NCBI RefSeq assembly: GCF_030409555.1
Contig: NZ_JAUFPU010000003.1
Span: forward strand, 186,001-250,000
Origin: Chitinimonas viridis
GTDB lineage: Bacteria > Pseudomonadota > Gammaproteobacteria > Burkholderiales > Chitinimonadaceae
Direction: 5' to 3'
DNA: 64,000 nucleotides
A model generated the notes under the pieces. The model was not told the DNA's origin. It made no database searches and saw only the letters and a list, made by a program, of their open reading frames with translations. Of the stretch, positions 15,991 to 25,466 are shown piece after piece. Made by a program: the position numbers and the translations under genes. The number at the start of each line of letters is the position of its first letter. Position 1 is the first letter of the stretch.

Positions 15991-18075
15991 TCAATCCCGG
16001 TCCTTGGCGGCCAGTTCGGCCAATAGCATGGCTTGAGCATTGCGCTTATGGTCGCCGCGGGTGGTCTTCTTGCGGTAGCGCCCATCCGGCTGCATTTCCC
16101 AAGCTTGGCTGTTATCCACCAGATACGGGCGCAAGCCTTCGCGGATGATGCGACGCTTGGTCTTGAGATCGAAGATGGGAAAGGCCACTTCAATGCGGCG
16201 GAAGAAGTTACGCCCCATCCAATCGGCACTTCCGAGATAAAGATCCTCTGCCCCATCGTTATGGAAGAAGAACACGCGCGTATGCTCAAGAAAGCGCCCG
16301 ACTATCGAGCGTACCTTGATGTTCTCACTCAGCCCCTTTACACCTGGCCGCAGGGTACATACCCCACGCACAATCAGATGGATGGAGACGCCGGCTTGGC
16401 TGGCATCGTAAAGCGTCTGTATCAGAGCCGGTTCCAGCAATGAGTTCATCTTGGCGATGATGACGGCACGGCGGCCGGCGCGAGCGATGTTGGCCTCACG
16501 ATTGATCGCATCAATCATCGACGAATGCATGGTGAATGGCGACTGCCACAAGTGTTTGAGCTTGCCGGGGTTGCCCATGCCAGTCAGCTGAATGAACACG
16601 TCGTTGACGTCGGCGCACTTCTCCTCATTGGCCGTCATCAGACCGAAGTCGGTATACAGCTTGGCTGTGCGCTGGTGATAGTTGCCTGTACCCAGGTGGG
16701 CATAGCGGCGCAGGCGGCCTTCTTCACGGCGGACGATCAGCAGCATTTTGGCGTGCGTCTTGTAGCCATAGACACCGTAGACCACATGGGCACCCACGCG
16801 CTCGAGCTTGGCCGCCCAATTGATATTGGCCTCCTCATCAAAGCGAGCCATCAGTTCCACCACCGCAGTGACCTCCTTGCCAGCCTCGGCAGCCTCGATC
16901 AAGGCCTCCATCAGGGCGGAATCCTTGGAAGTGCGGTACACCGTCATCTTGATGGCGACCACATGCGGATCGCGGGCAGCCTGCTGCAGCAGATCGATCA
17001 CCGGCGTGAAGCTCTGGAACGGGTGGTGTAGTAGTACATCGCCGTGGCGTATAGCGGAAAAAAGGTCGGGCTGCTTGCGTAGCTCCTTGGGTACGCCGGG
17101 CATGAACGGCTGGAACTTCAGGTCAGGCCGGTCTACCTGATCCGGTACCTGCATGAAACGCACCAGATTGACCGGCCCGTCCACGCGATACAGGTCTTCG
17201 TTATCCAGGCCAAACTGTTCCAGCAAGAAATCCGAAATATGATGCGGACAGTTGTCCGCGACCTCCAGCCGTACGCCGTCACCAAACTGGCGCTGGCTCA
17301 GCTCGCCCTGGAGGGCGGCGCGCAAGTCCTTGACGTCCTCGTCATCCACATTCAGATCGGAATCACGGGTAACCCGGAACTGGTAACAGCCGCGCATTTC
17401 CATGCCGGGGAACAGTTCATCCACGTGGGCGTGAAGTACCGAGGAGAGAAAGACAAACCCGTGCTCTACACCGGATACATCTGGTGGCAGCTTGATAAAG
17501 CGGGGAAAGATGCGGGGGGCCTGTACGATGGCCACGCCTGAGCTGCGACCAAAAGCATCGCGCCCGTCCAGCTCCACCACAAAATTGAGGCTCTTGTTCA
17601 ATAGGCGAGGGAAGGGGTGGGCCGGGTCCAGTCCGATAGGGGTGAGCACCGGCGCCAGTTCGCGGTCGAAATACTCGCGCACCCATTGGCGCTGCGCATC
17701 GCTCCACATGGTCCGGCGCAGGAAAACGATACCTTCCTGCGCGAGTTCCGGCAGTACGACCTCGCGCAGTATCTTGTACTGCCGCTCCACCAGCGCATGG
17801 GCATCGATGGCGATGCGATGGAAGGCGGCTTCCGGCGACAGGCCATCCGGTGCCGGCCTTGCCGTGTGCATACGGATGTTTTCCTTGATCCAGGCCACCC
17901 GCACTTCAAAGAATTCGTCGAGATTGGACGACACGATGCAAAGGAACTTCAGCCGCTCCAGCAGGGGGTTGCTTTCCTCCTCCGCCTGAGCCAGCACGCG
18001 CCGGTTGAATTCCAGCAAGCCCAGTTCGCGATTGAGAAAGAGTTCGGTGCTGTGTTCCAAGAGTGCCTGGTTCAT
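15991..18075 (-). CDS. ppk1: polyphosphate kinase 1
   Basis: A 694-residue PPK1, which makes polyphosphate from ATP. The N-terminal domain begins LFLNRELGLLEFNRRVLAQA. The autophosphorylated histidine is His441 (GYKTHAKMLLIVRR), and the second active-site block is HLGTGNYHQRTAKLYTDFG. The ATG at 18075 gives the standard N-terminus; the longer frame to 18189 runs back through the promoter region. sixA follows 42 bases later and may be cotranscribed; the gap holds only a weak hairpin. Confidence 0.96.
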   Translation of the reverse strand: MNQALLEHSTELFLNRELGLLEFNRRVLAQAEEESNPLLERLKFLCIVSSNLDEFFEVRVAWIKENIRMHTARPAPDGLSPEAAFHRIAIDAHALVERQYKILREVVLPELAQEGIVFLRRTMWSDAQRQWVREYFDRELAPVLTPIGLDPAHPFPRLLNKSLNFVVELDGRDAFGRSSGVAIVQAPRIFPRFIKLPPDVSGVEHGFVFLSSVLHAHVDELFPGMEMRGCYQFRVTRDSDLNVDDEDVKDLRAALQGELSQRQFGDGVRLEVADNCPHHISDFLLEQFGLDNEDLYRVDGPVNLVRFMQVPDQVDRPDLKFQPFMPGVPKELRKQPDLFSAIRHGDVLLHHPFQSFTPVIDLLQQAARDPHVVAIKMTVYRTSKDSALMEALIEAAEAGKEVTAVVELMARFDEEANINWAAKLERVGAHVVYGVYGYKTHAKMLLIVRREEGRLRRYAHLGTGNYHQRTAKLYTDFGLMTANEEKCADVNDVFIQLTGMGNPGKLKHLWQSPFTMHSSMIDAINREANIARAGRRAVIIAKMNSLLEPALIQTLYDASQAGVSIHLIVRGVCTLRPGVKGLSENIKVRSIVGRFLEHTRVFFFHNDGAEDLYLGSADWMGRNFFRRIEVAFPIFDLKTKRRIIREGLRPYLVDNSQAWEMQPDGRYRKKTTRGDHKRNAQAMLLAELAAKDRD

Positions 18076-18167
18076 GGTGTGTCTGGCTTTGAGCCCAGTT
18101 GGGCAGGTAACGTTGCAGTATAGCGCGGTGGCGATATTGCGAATGCGGGCTGATGGACATGCAGCAA

Positions 18168-18190
18168 AATGGCCGCACTGGGCGGCCATT
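18168..18190 (-). terminator. terminator of the yggX gene
   Basis: Nine-bp stem (AATGGCCGC / GCGGCCATT) with a 5-base loop and TTTT on the minus strand, about 20 bases past the yggX stop. Confidence 0.75.
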
Positions 18191-18211
18191 GATATCCATT
18201 GCTACCCGGAA

Positions 18212-18484
18212 TCATTCCTTGGGCGGCACGTAGCCCTGTACGGCGTCTGCACCACTGCCGAAGAAATAGTTTTGTAGTTGTTGCGACAGATACTGGCGTG
18301 CACGAGCATCGGCCAGATTGAGGCGGTTCTCATTGATCAGCATGGTCTGGTGCTTGACCCAGGCAGCCCAGGCTTCCTTGGAGACCGAATCAAATATCTT
18401 CTTGCCCATCTCGCCCGGCAGCGGCGCGAAATCCAGCCCTTCGGCTTCGCGGCCCAGCTTGATGCAATTTACCATTCTGGTCAT
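18212..18484 (-). CDS. yggX: Fe(2+)-trafficking / oxidative damage protection protein YggX
   Basis: A 90-residue protein of the YggX family, which helps protect iron-sulfur proteins from oxidation. The N-terminus has the single conserved cysteine (Cys7 in [18 protein letters not shown]) and the rest matches the family: [20 protein letters not shown] and [19 protein letters not shown] 18484 has AAGGA eight bases upstream; an alternative ATG is three codons further in. Confidence 0.93.
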   Translation of the reverse strand: MTRMVNCIKLGREAEGLDFAPLPGEMGKKIFDSVSKEAWAAWVKHQTMLINENRLNLADARARQYLSQQLQNYFFGSGADAVQGYVPPKE

Positions 18485-18739
18485 ATCAATATCCTTGTTG
18501 AAACTTAACAGATGTTCGTTACGCCGCCGTGACTGGCCATCACCACGGCAAGCCGAATGTTTGGCTCCAGGCCAGTTACACCAGCGCTGCGCAGCATGTC
18601 GGGGCTTGGCGCTCGTCTTGCAGAGGAGCGACCAGCTGTCTAGGCGCATATCGTAGCGCTACATGGTCTTCAGCGCCATGCGGAAGCACGCCTGCTGAGG
18701 CGGTAGCGGTATTTCTCCGCCGTGCCTTTGAACAGGCTC

Positions 18740-20431
18740 TTAGCGCCTTGCCCAGTCTATGGGCTGCCCTGGCCTCACCCACAGCAAGGGCGAGCGCGTG
18801 GTCCAACCCTCAGGGGACTCGTACTGCAGGTGCAGGGGGACGGCCGTCAGGGCCGTCTTGATCGAGCCGACTCTGGATACCGGGTAGCGCCCCAAGCTGG
18901 CGGATGCAATAAAGTACTGCCCCTCCTCATAGGGGCCAAACTGCCAAGCAGCGTGGCCGTTCTCGATCGATACCCTGGCAGTCAGCGGCCTTGTTTCGTC
19001 CACGGCCATGGTTTGCGCAATCTCTGCTTCCAGGCGGGCAGAGATATCCACCATCTGTTTCTGCTGCGGGTCATAGCGGTATAACTGCCGCACCGGCACC
19101 GCCGCCGGGACACCCTTGAACAGCACGGTCGGGCAGCTTAGCCCGGTACTGCGCTTGATTTCGCAGAGTTGAGTGACAAACCAGTAGGTGGAGGTAAGCG
19201 TGGGCGAGGGTATCCATGCCTGCTCGGCGCCGGCCTCAAGCATGAACTTTCCCTGTACATCATATTCTTGGTAGTAGGTCTGGCGCACTGCCGACACCGC
19301 CCGGTCCTGGCCGATCAGGGGGACGATGGTCATCAGGAAGACCAAGGCCGCACCACCACGCTGTACCACCTTGCCACCAGGCAGATACGAGACCGCGAAT
19401 CGCACGGACAAGATGCTTGCCAGGCTTACCGCAAACCAGACCAGGAACAGATAGCGATCGGGGCTATGTATGCCGGGGAAAAACACCAGCGGCACAAGGG
19501 GGCCAAGCAGGCACAGACCTAGCATAAGGGCGAGCGGCAGGCCTGCTGGCCGCTTGGATAGGTAGAAGGTCAGCGCTGCGCCCAGAATGATCGTCGGTAG
19601 TGGCCAGTACGGCCCCAGTATGAGCCTGGGGAAACCGGCGAAGGTCTGGATGGTTTGCGTCAGCAGGGCCGGCAGGTCCAGGGCCTGACCAGCAGCGTAG
19701 CCGCCCGTCACGCCGCCCAGCATGTACTGCCGCCAGATCACATAGGCGAGGGCGACGCAGAAGTAAGGGGCAAGCAGGCGCGCGCGCTCAGCTATACGGC
19801 CGAAAGGCGGCATAGCCAGCAAGACCAGGGGGAGCGGCACAAATATCTCTTTGGCCGTCGCGGCGAGCGCGTAGGCCAGGGCGCCCAGCGCCACCCATCC
19901 GCTATGCTGGCGGCGCTGTGCCAGCACAAAGGCGATGACAGCCAGGATGGCAAACAGCAAACCTTCCAGGTAGTGCCGGGTCATCAGCGCCTCTACGACG
20001 GCGGTAGTGGGCGCTCCGGCAAGGAACAGGCATGCAAATGCGAGCGACCAGGCCGGGGGCAGCCAGCATCGGCCCAGGGCATAGGCGGCGGTCGCCGCCA
20101 GGCAGAGCGAGAGCAATTGGTGCTGGTAAAAGAACAGCGGGTCTGGCCCAGCCAACCAGAGATCCAGCTTGAAGGACAGGGTTATCCAGGGGGTCAGATT
20201 ATTGGGCGACAGTTTCTGCCAGTCCGCCGGATCGTGGAATGCACTGAGGCCGCTAGAGTTCATGGCGTGCCACAAGATTGCTGGGTCATCACCGCGCCAC
20301 CCGCCGAAAAGTAGGCTGTAGAAATGGGTCACGGCGATGATCAGCAACAGCAGCAAGGCATGACTATCCCGAAGCTGCCAGTGTGCAGTACGACCCGAGG
20401 TGGCTAGTGATGGCTCGATAGGCGTGTTCAT
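18740..20431 (-). CDS. polytopic membrane protein of a GtrAB-like glycosylation operon
   Basis: A 563-residue protein with about ten transmembrane segments in its first 370 residues, then a soluble C-terminal domain of about 170 residues. The topology suits an integral-membrane glycosyltransferase (GT-C fold), which uses a polyprenyl-phosphate sugar outside the cytoplasm. An Arg-Gly-Asp-Asp in an early loop (GGWRGDDPAILWH) could be the acidic catalytic motif of such enzymes. Its start overlaps the gtrA stop by 4 bases. In gtr operons the third gene is the strain-specific glycosyltransferase; that position fits, but the sequence gives no substrate. Confidence 0.65.
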   Translation of the reverse strand: MNTPIEPSLATSGRTAHWQLRDSHALLLLLIIAVTHFYSLLFGGWRGDDPAILWHAMNSSGLSAFHDPADWQKLSPNNLTPWITLSFKLDLWLAGPDPLFFYQHQLLSLCLAATAAYALGRCWLPPAWSLAFACLFLAGAPTTAVVEALMTRHYLEGLLFAILAVIAFVLAQRRQHSGWVALGALAYALAATAKEIFVPLPLVLLAMPPFGRIAERARLLAPYFCVALAYVIWRQYMLGGVTGGYAAGQALDLPALLTQTIQTFAGFPRLILGPYWPLPTIILGAALTFYLSKRPAGLPLALMLGLCLLGPLVPLVFFPGIHSPDRYLFLVWFAVSLASILSVRFAVSYLPGGKVVQRGGAALVFLMTIVPLIGQDRAVSAVRQTYYQEYDVQGKFMLEAGAEQAWIPSPTLTSTYWFVTQLCEIKRSTGLSCPTVLFKGVPAAVPVRQLYRYDPQQKQMVDISARLEAEIAQTMAVDETRPLTARVSIENGHAAWQFGPYEEGQYFIASASLGRYPVSRVGSIKTALTAVPLHLQYESPEGWTTRSPLLWVRPGQPIDWARR

Positions 20432-20811
20432 TCGGCCCTGGTGGAGAATGACCAGTATCGGTTAAGCAGGAAATTGGTGGCCGGCACAATCAGGATGACG
20501 CTTAACTGTGCCTTGAGATACCACCAGCCCAGGTAGTGGACGAGGCCAAACATCATGCCGGTGTTCATCAGCAAGCCCAGGATGGAGACGAGCAGGAAGC
20601 GCCAGAAACTCTGCACCGGTGAACGACTCGACTGGAATGTCCAATACTGGTTGAGCGCATAAGACACGCCCACGGCGGCTGCGAAACCGACCACCGCGCC
20701 CGCAACGGGCCGCACGCCTAGGCTTTCCACGCAGAGCGTCATCAAGCCCAGGTGGGCCAGGGTGCCCAACCCGCCCGCGACCAGATAGCGACCGGCCTGC
20801 CCCAGGATCAT
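20428..20811 (-). CDS. GtrA family membrane protein (flippase)
   Basis: A 127-residue protein with four transmembrane helices. It has the GtrA signatures YLVAGGLGTLAHLGLM at the start, YALNQYWTFQS in the middle and NFLLNRYWSFS at the end. GtrA proteins are thought to flip a lipid-linked sugar made by GtrB across the inner membrane. Four-base overlaps link it to both the upstream glycosyltransferase and the downstream membrane protein, so translation is coupled. Confidence 0.9.
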   Translation of the reverse strand: MILGQAGRYLVAGGLGTLAHLGLMTLCVESLGVRPVAGAVVGFAAAVGVSYALNQYWTFQSSRSPVQSFWRFLLVSILGLLMNTGMMFGLVHYLGWWYLKAQLSVILIVPATNFLLNRYWSFSTRAE

Positions 20812-21749
20812 TGTTCAACCTGTTCCGCAATAATGTAGCGGGGGCGGCCTTTGACTTCCTCATAGATGCGCGCCACATAGGTGCCTATGATGCCCAGGCC
20901 CAGCATGACAGCACCGCCTATGATCAGCAGCAGCAGGATCACGGTCGTGAAGCCATCGACGGCCTTGCCCGCCAATTTGAGATAGATGGTCTGCATACCC
21001 AGTATCAGGGAGAACAGCATGAACCCCATGCCTGCCAGGGTAATCAGGTGCAAGGGCGCGGAAGAGAACGAGGTGACGGCCGTCATGGCTAGCCTGGTGA
21101 GTTTCAACACCGACCAAGTGGATTGGCCACCAGCGCGCTCCGGCACATCAAATGGCAGTTGCACGCGCCGAAAGCCAAGCCAAGCACTCATGCCCCTGAA
21201 GAACAGGTTGCGCTCGCCCATATGGCGCCATGCTTCGAGCACACGCCGGTCTATCAGCTTGAAGTCCGACGCACCGCGCAGGTCGTAGCCAGCCAGCAGG
21301 GCAAAGGTGCGATAGAACACCTGGGCCCTGACCCGGCTCTGCAGACTTTCCTTGCCCCGGTGCTGCTTTACCGCCTCAACCACTTCTGCGCCATCGCGCC
21401 AGCATTGCAGCATGGTGGGAATCAAGCTGGGCGGATGCTGCAAATCGCCGTCCATCACCACAATCGCCTTGCCACAGGCCTGCTCAAGGCCGGCGGCAAG
21501 CGCAGCCTCCTTGCCGAAGTTACGGCTCAGGCGCAAGCCCTTGACGGCCGGATTGTGCTTCGCCTGCGCGGTAATGGCCTGCCAAGTATCGTCGGGTGAA
21601 CCGTCGTCTACCAGGATCAGCTCATAGCGGGTTTCTAGGCCCTCCAAGACTCGGCTGATCTCCTTCACCGTATCGCCCAGATGTACGCCCTCGCGGTACA
21701 GGGGGATGACAACGGACAGGTCACAGGCTTGCCGCGCAAGTTCAGACAC
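20808..21749 (-). CDS. GtrB-like family 2 glycosyltransferase
   Basis: A 313-residue enzyme with a cytoplasmic GT-A domain: VVIPLYREG at the start, ELILVDDGSPDDTW, and the metal-binding VVMDGDLQHPP. It carries the QSTWS-like motif late in the domain and two C-terminal transmembrane helices (LITLAGMGFMLFSLILG and VILLLLIIGGAVMLGLG). This is the layout of bactoprenol-phosphate glucosyl or dolichol-phosphate mannosyl transferases. It would load a sugar on undecaprenyl phosphate for the GtrA protein. The start overlaps the methyltransferase stop by 8 bases. Confidence 0.9.
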   Translation of the reverse strand: MSELARQACDLSVVIPLYREGVHLGDTVKEISRVLEGLETRYELILVDDGSPDDTWQAITAQAKHNPAVKGLRLSRNFGKEAALAAGLEQACGKAIVVMDGDLQHPPSLIPTMLQCWRDGAEVVEAVKQHRGKESLQSRVRAQVFYRTFALLAGYDLRGASDFKLIDRRVLEAWRHMGERNLFFRGMSAWLGFRRVQLPFDVPERAGGQSTWSVLKLTRLAMTAVTSFSSAPLHLITLAGMGFMLFSLILGMQTIYLKLAGKAVDGFTTVILLLLIIGGAVMLGLGIIGTYVARIYEEVKGRPRYIIAEQVEQ

Positions 21750-22584
21750 CGGGCTTGACTCCTGCTATCGCGATCGTTGTCTTGGGTAGCCACAAAGCGT
21801 GCCGGCCAAGCGAGGCCGGTAGGGTAAGCCCAAGCTTGGCGGCAATCAGCGGCAAGGGGAAAGCATGAGGATAGGGAACCGTCTGCAGCGTCTCCAGGCC
21901 GCATTCCGCCAGCAGCCGGTGCAAGGTGTGCTGGTCAAAATAAAGCACATGCTCCGGTAGCTTGAAGGAGGGCCAGCGATAGCCCATCAGCTTGCGCCAG
22001 AAACTGCCGGCATCGGGTGCGGCGATAATGAGCGAGCCGCCTGGGCGCAGGTGCAGCAGCAAATCCCGGATGAATTCACGCGGGTGATAGGTATGCTCGA
22101 TGACGTGGGTGGCGATGATGCAGTCGAACAGCTCCCCGCTGGGAACCGCCGCTACACCACCGGTATAGACGGCATCGGCATGCGCTTGCGCGGTACGCAC
22201 AGCCTCCGCAGAAAAATCCGTCCCCACCCTGCGCGTGAAATAGGGCTGTGCCTCGTGCAGCAGATAGCCAAAACCACAGCCGATCTCCAACAGGCTGCCG
22301 CCCGTACGCCCCTGCTTTGCCAGTGTCTGCAGCAGGCGCCGGAATGTCGCCCGGAGCGCGGGAGCCTGGGCGGCGTAGTTGTTGTAGCCATGCTGATCAC
22401 CAGAGAAGTATTGATCGTTGGCGTAATGCGCCAGCATGGCGGCCTCGGTCAGGCGGGGCGACAGGTAGCCTAGCCCACATGCCTGGCAAGACATCAGGCC
22501 ATAAGGCGCAAAACGGCCCTCATACAGGGCTTTGGCCGTGGTGCTGGCGCAAAGGGGGCAGGCTGCAGATTCAAGATCGCTCAT
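21742..22584 (-). CDS. SAM-dependent methyltransferase with N-terminal zinc ribbon
   Basis: A 280-residue protein. A four-cysteine zinc ribbon opens it (CPLCAS and CQACGLGYLSPR). A class I methyltransferase domain follows with motif I LLEIGCGFGYLL and the later VIEHTYHPREFI / LRPGGSLIIAAPD. Proteins of this layout (Methyltransf_23 type) often modify sugars or lipids in polysaccharide clusters. It is the first gene of the four-gene minus-strand operon, so a role in the same surface glycosylation is an inference from context. Confidence 0.85.
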   Translation of the reverse strand: MSDLESAACPLCASTTAKALYEGRFAPYGLMSCQACGLGYLSPRLTEAAMLAHYANDQYFSGDQHGYNNYAAQAPALRATFRRLLQTLAKQGRTGGSLLEIGCGFGYLLHEAQPYFTRRVGTDFSAEAVRTAQAHADAVYTGGVAAVPSGELFDCIIATHVIEHTYHPREFIRDLLLHLRPGGSLIIAAPDAGSFWRKLMGYRWPSFKLPEHVLYFDQHTLHRLLAECGLETLQTVPYPHAFPLPLIAAKLGLTLPASLGRHALWLPKTTIAIAGVKPGV

Positions 22585-22850
22585 GGAGTGCCTTTGACCG
22601 CTGGCGGGTATGCATGGCCGCAGCGGGGGAATCCCAAACAGGAGACATGACTGGGCGAGAAAGTGCTCATGCCGGTTATTTCACGGGCCGTCATCGCCGT
22701 CGATGCCACCGCTAGGTGGCAAAAGGCAGCGGCTGCTTTTCTGGTGATCTGCCATGGGCGGCATGCCAGCCTTCACGGGGGGCTCACAACGAGCCTGGCG
22801 AGCGGAGGAGTGCACCTGGGCATTGGGCGCTCCCCCTTGAAGGCTGCCAA

Positions 22851-23942
22851 TCAGACGTTAAACAGGAAATTCATCACATCGCCATCCTTGACCACATAGT
22901 CCTTGCCTTCGGCCCGCATCTTGCCGGCTTCCTTGGCACCCTGCTCGCCCTTGTAGCTGATGAAGTCGTCGAAGGAAATGGTCTGGGCCCGGATGAAGCC
23001 TCGCTCGAAGTCGGTGTGGATGACGCCGGCGGCCTGGGGGGCGGTGTCGCCCACATGGATGGTCCAGGCGCGGACTTCCTTCACGCCAGCGGTGAAGTAG
23101 GTCTGCAGGCCCAGCAGGTTGTAGCCTGCGCGTATCAAGCGGTTCAGCCCTGGCTCTTCAAAGCCAAGGTCGGCCAGGAAGGCTTGCTTGTCTTCCTCCT
23201 CGAGGTCGGACAGCTCCATCTCGATCTTGGCGCACAGCGCGACAACCGGCGCGCCTTCGGCTGCGGCATGGGCGCGCAGGCGATCCAGATGGGGGTTGTT
23301 CTCGAAACCGTCTTCCAGCACGTTGCCCACATACATGGCCGGCTTGATGGTGAGCAGGCACAGTGGCTTGAGCAAGGCCTTTTCTTCATCGGTCAGTGCC
23401 AGCGTGCGGGCCGGCTTGCCTTCGTTCAGGTGGGGCAGCAGCTTTTCGCAGGTGGCCACCAGTTTTTGTGCTTCCTTGTCTCCTGACTTGGCCTTCTTGC
23501 CTTCGCGCTGTATGGCTTTTTCCACGCCAGCCATGTCGGCCAGCGCCAGTTCGGTGACGATGACTTCGATATCGGCCAGCGGATCAATGCGGCCGGCAAC
23601 GTGGACCACGTTCTCATCATCAAAACAGCGCACCACGTTCACGATGGCATCGGTCTCGCGGATATTGGCCAGGAACTGGTTGCCCAGGCCTTCACCTTTG
23701 CTGGCGCCCGCCACCAAACCGGCGATGTCGACAAACTCGACGATGGCAGGCTGGATCTTTTGCGGATTGACGATGGCCGACAGCGCCTTCAGGCGCGCAT
23801 CTGGCACTTCCACGATGCCAACATTGGGCTCAATGGTGCAGAAGGGGTAGTTCTCGGCAGCGATGCCGGCCTTGGTCAAGGCGTTGAACATGGTGGACTT
23901 GCCGACGTTGGGCAGGCCGACGATGCCGCATTTGAGACTCAT
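22851..23942 (-). CDS. ychF: redox-regulated ATPase YchF (OLA1 family)
   Basis: A 363-residue Obg-type P-loop protein. It shows G1 GLPNVGKST (residues 9-17), the [11 protein letters not shown] switch, [20 protein letters not shown], the [13 protein letters not shown] run and a C-terminal TGS domain ([26 protein letters not shown]-type). The family prefers ATP and binds ribosomes. ATG at 23942 is the standard start; the track upstream is not coding. It is transcribed after pth, 84 bases downstream. Confidence 0.97.
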   Translation of the reverse strand: MSLKCGIVGLPNVGKSTMFNALTKAGIAAENYPFCTIEPNVGIVEVPDARLKALSAIVNPQKIQPAIVEFVDIAGLVAGASKGEGLGNQFLANIRETDAIVNVVRCFDDENVVHVAGRIDPLADIEVIVTELALADMAGVEKAIQREGKKAKSGDKEAQKLVATCEKLLPHLNEGKPARTLALTDEEKALLKPLCLLTIKPAMYVGNVLEDGFENNPHLDRLRAHAAAEGAPVVALCAKIEMELSDLEEEDKQAFLADLGFEEPGLNRLIRAGYNLLGLQTYFTAGVKEVRAWTIHVGDTAPQAAGVIHTDFERGFIRAQTISFDDFISYKGEQGAKEAGKMRAEGKDYVVKDGDVMNFLFNV

Positions 23943-24025
23943 AGCGTGTTCCTTTGGGGAAAGGGTAATTCTAATGCGTGTTGGGGTGCCAGCGGTGAGG
24001 AGAAAAGCATGCCTTGCCGGCTGCC

Positions 24026-24646
24026 TTAGGCCTCGGGCTTGGCAATCTTGGGCTTGGTGTTGACCAGCATGGTGGCCTTGCTGAATTCGCCGCGGGACAG
24101 CCATTTCCAGGCGGCCAGCGAGCGGGCGATCGCTTCCTCTATCTGCGGCTGCTCATCCTGCCGGGGCCGATGGAGTACGAAATCCACCACCGGCTGGTTC
24201 AAACCCAGGGTGCGTGGGTGGCCTACGCCCAGGCGTAAACGCCAGAAATCGGCACTGCCCAGCATGGCTTGTATATCTTTGAGGCCATTGTGGCCGGCGT
24301 GGCTGCCACCTTGCTTCAGCTTGGCTTCGCCGGGTAGCAGGTCCAGTTCGTCGTGCACCACCAGGATTTCCTGCGGCAGTATTTTGTAGAAGCGTGCCAG
24401 CGCAGCTACCGCGTGGCCGGAACGATTCATATAGGTGGTTGGCTGCAGCAGCCAAACCTCCTCATCGCCCTGCTTGGCGCGTCCTGCCAGCCCCATGAAC
24501 TTGCTCTCGACCCGCAGCCCCGTGCCTAGCTCGCGTGCCAGCGCATCCACCCACCAGAAGCCGGCGTTGTGGCGCGTATCAACATATTCCGACCCGGGAT
24601 TGCCCAGGCCGACCACCAGACGTATGGGGAGCGGTGCAGTGCTCAT
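24026..24646 (-). CDS. pth: peptidyl-tRNA hydrolase
   Basis: A 206-residue enzyme that frees tRNA from peptidyl-tRNA dropped by ribosomes. The catalytic elements are present: [11 protein letters not shown] (Asn16), the base His26 in [11 protein letters not shown], the YMNRSG loop and [11 protein letters not shown] with its essential aspartate. The C-terminal part is slightly lengthened. It sits between rplY and ychF, the common betaproteobacterial order. Confidence 0.96.
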   Translation of the reverse strand: MSTAPLPIRLVVGLGNPGSEYVDTRHNAGFWWVDALARELGTGLRVESKFMGLAGRAKQGDEEVWLLQPTTYMNRSGHAVAALARFYKILPQEILVVHDELDLLPGEAKLKQGGSHAGHNGLKDIQAMLGSADFWRLRLGVGHPRTLGLNQPVVDFVLHRPRQDEQPQIEEAIARSLAAWKWLSRGEFSKATMLVNTKPKIAKPEA

Positions 24647-24724
24647 GGCTTGCCATCAAGTATTAGGTTCAACGACGGAGAGTATCAGGCTGTGTAACTG
24701 AATTTGCCTTCGTTGGAATGTGAA

Positions 24725-24758
24725 ACGGCCCGCTGGGCCTGTATAGGCTGCGGGCCGT
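24725..24758 (-). terminator. hairpin downstream of rplY
   Basis: ACGGCCCGC and GCGGGCCGT form a perfect 9-bp stem with a 16-base loop, then TTTC on the minus strand. It follows the rplY stop by 20 bases. Termination may be partial. Confidence 0.5.
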
Positions 24759-24777
24759 CTAGGATAAACGCGACCGA

Positions 24778-25377
24778 TTAAGCGGCAGCGCTTTCCTCGG
24801 TGGCAGCGCCACGTACCGACAGGATGGTCGCCACGGTAGCGTTGTCGCCATGCTTCAGGGCCACGAATTCAACACCGGCCGGCAGGGTCAGGTCGGACAG
24901 GTGGATCGAGTGACCGGCTTGCAGGTCCTTCAGGTCCACTTCGATGAACTCGGGCAGTTGGCCTGGCAGGCAGGACACATCGGCGTCGTTCATGACGTGC
25001 GACACGATGCCGCCACCCAGCTTCACGCCAGGAGCCACATCAGCGTTGATGAAGTGGAACGGCACCTTGGTGTGCAGCTTGGCGTTCGGGTCCACGCGCT
25101 GGAAATCGACGTGCATGACGATCTGCTTCCAGGGGTGGTATTGGGCGTCGCGCAGCAGCACGGACTCAGTCTTGCCGTCCACGTTCAGGCTCAGGATGCT
25201 GGCGTGGAAGGTTTCCTGCTGCATGGCGTGGTACAGGTTGTTGTGGTCCAGCACAACAGCAACAGGCTCTTGGCCGGCGCCGTAGATGATGCCGGGAACC
25301 TTGCCTGCACGACGCAGGCGGCGGCTCGCTCCGGTGCCCTGTTCGACGCGCTTGTTGGCGATAACTTCGATGGTCAT
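24778..25377 (-). CDS. rplY: 50S ribosomal protein L25 / Ctc form
   Basis: A 199-residue L25 of the long Ctc type. The N-terminal 5S-rRNA-binding part has [18 protein letters not shown] and [23 protein letters not shown], and the extra C-terminal beta domain has [14 protein letters not shown] and [19 protein letters not shown] 25377 has AGGAG at the usual distance. A strong hairpin terminator lies only 20 bases before this start, so either it is read through or the gene has its own promoter nearby. Confidence 0.96.
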   Translation of the reverse strand: MTIEVIANKRVEQGTGASRRLRRAGKVPGIIYGAGQEPVAVVLDHNNLYHAMQQETFHASILSLNVDGKTESVLLRDAQYHPWKQIVMHVDFQRVDPNAKLHTKVPFHFINADVAPGVKLGGGIVSHVMNDADVSCLPGQLPEFIEVDLKDLQAGHSIHLSDLTLPAGVEFVALKHGDNATVATILSVRGAATEESAAA

Positions 25378-25396
25378 GGAATTGCTCCTAAGCAAC

Positions 25397-25425
25397 AAAA
25401 AAACATCACCCGCGACCAGGTGATG
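25397..25425 (-). terminator. terminator between prs and rplY
   Basis: Seven-bp stem (CATCACC / GGTGATG) with an 8-base loop followed by seven T residues on the minus strand. It ends 20 bases before the rplY start, inside what would be its leader. Confidence 0.75.
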
Positions 25426-25466
25426 CTTGGGTAAACGGCCGTTTCCGAAGAAACAGCCGCAGAGAA

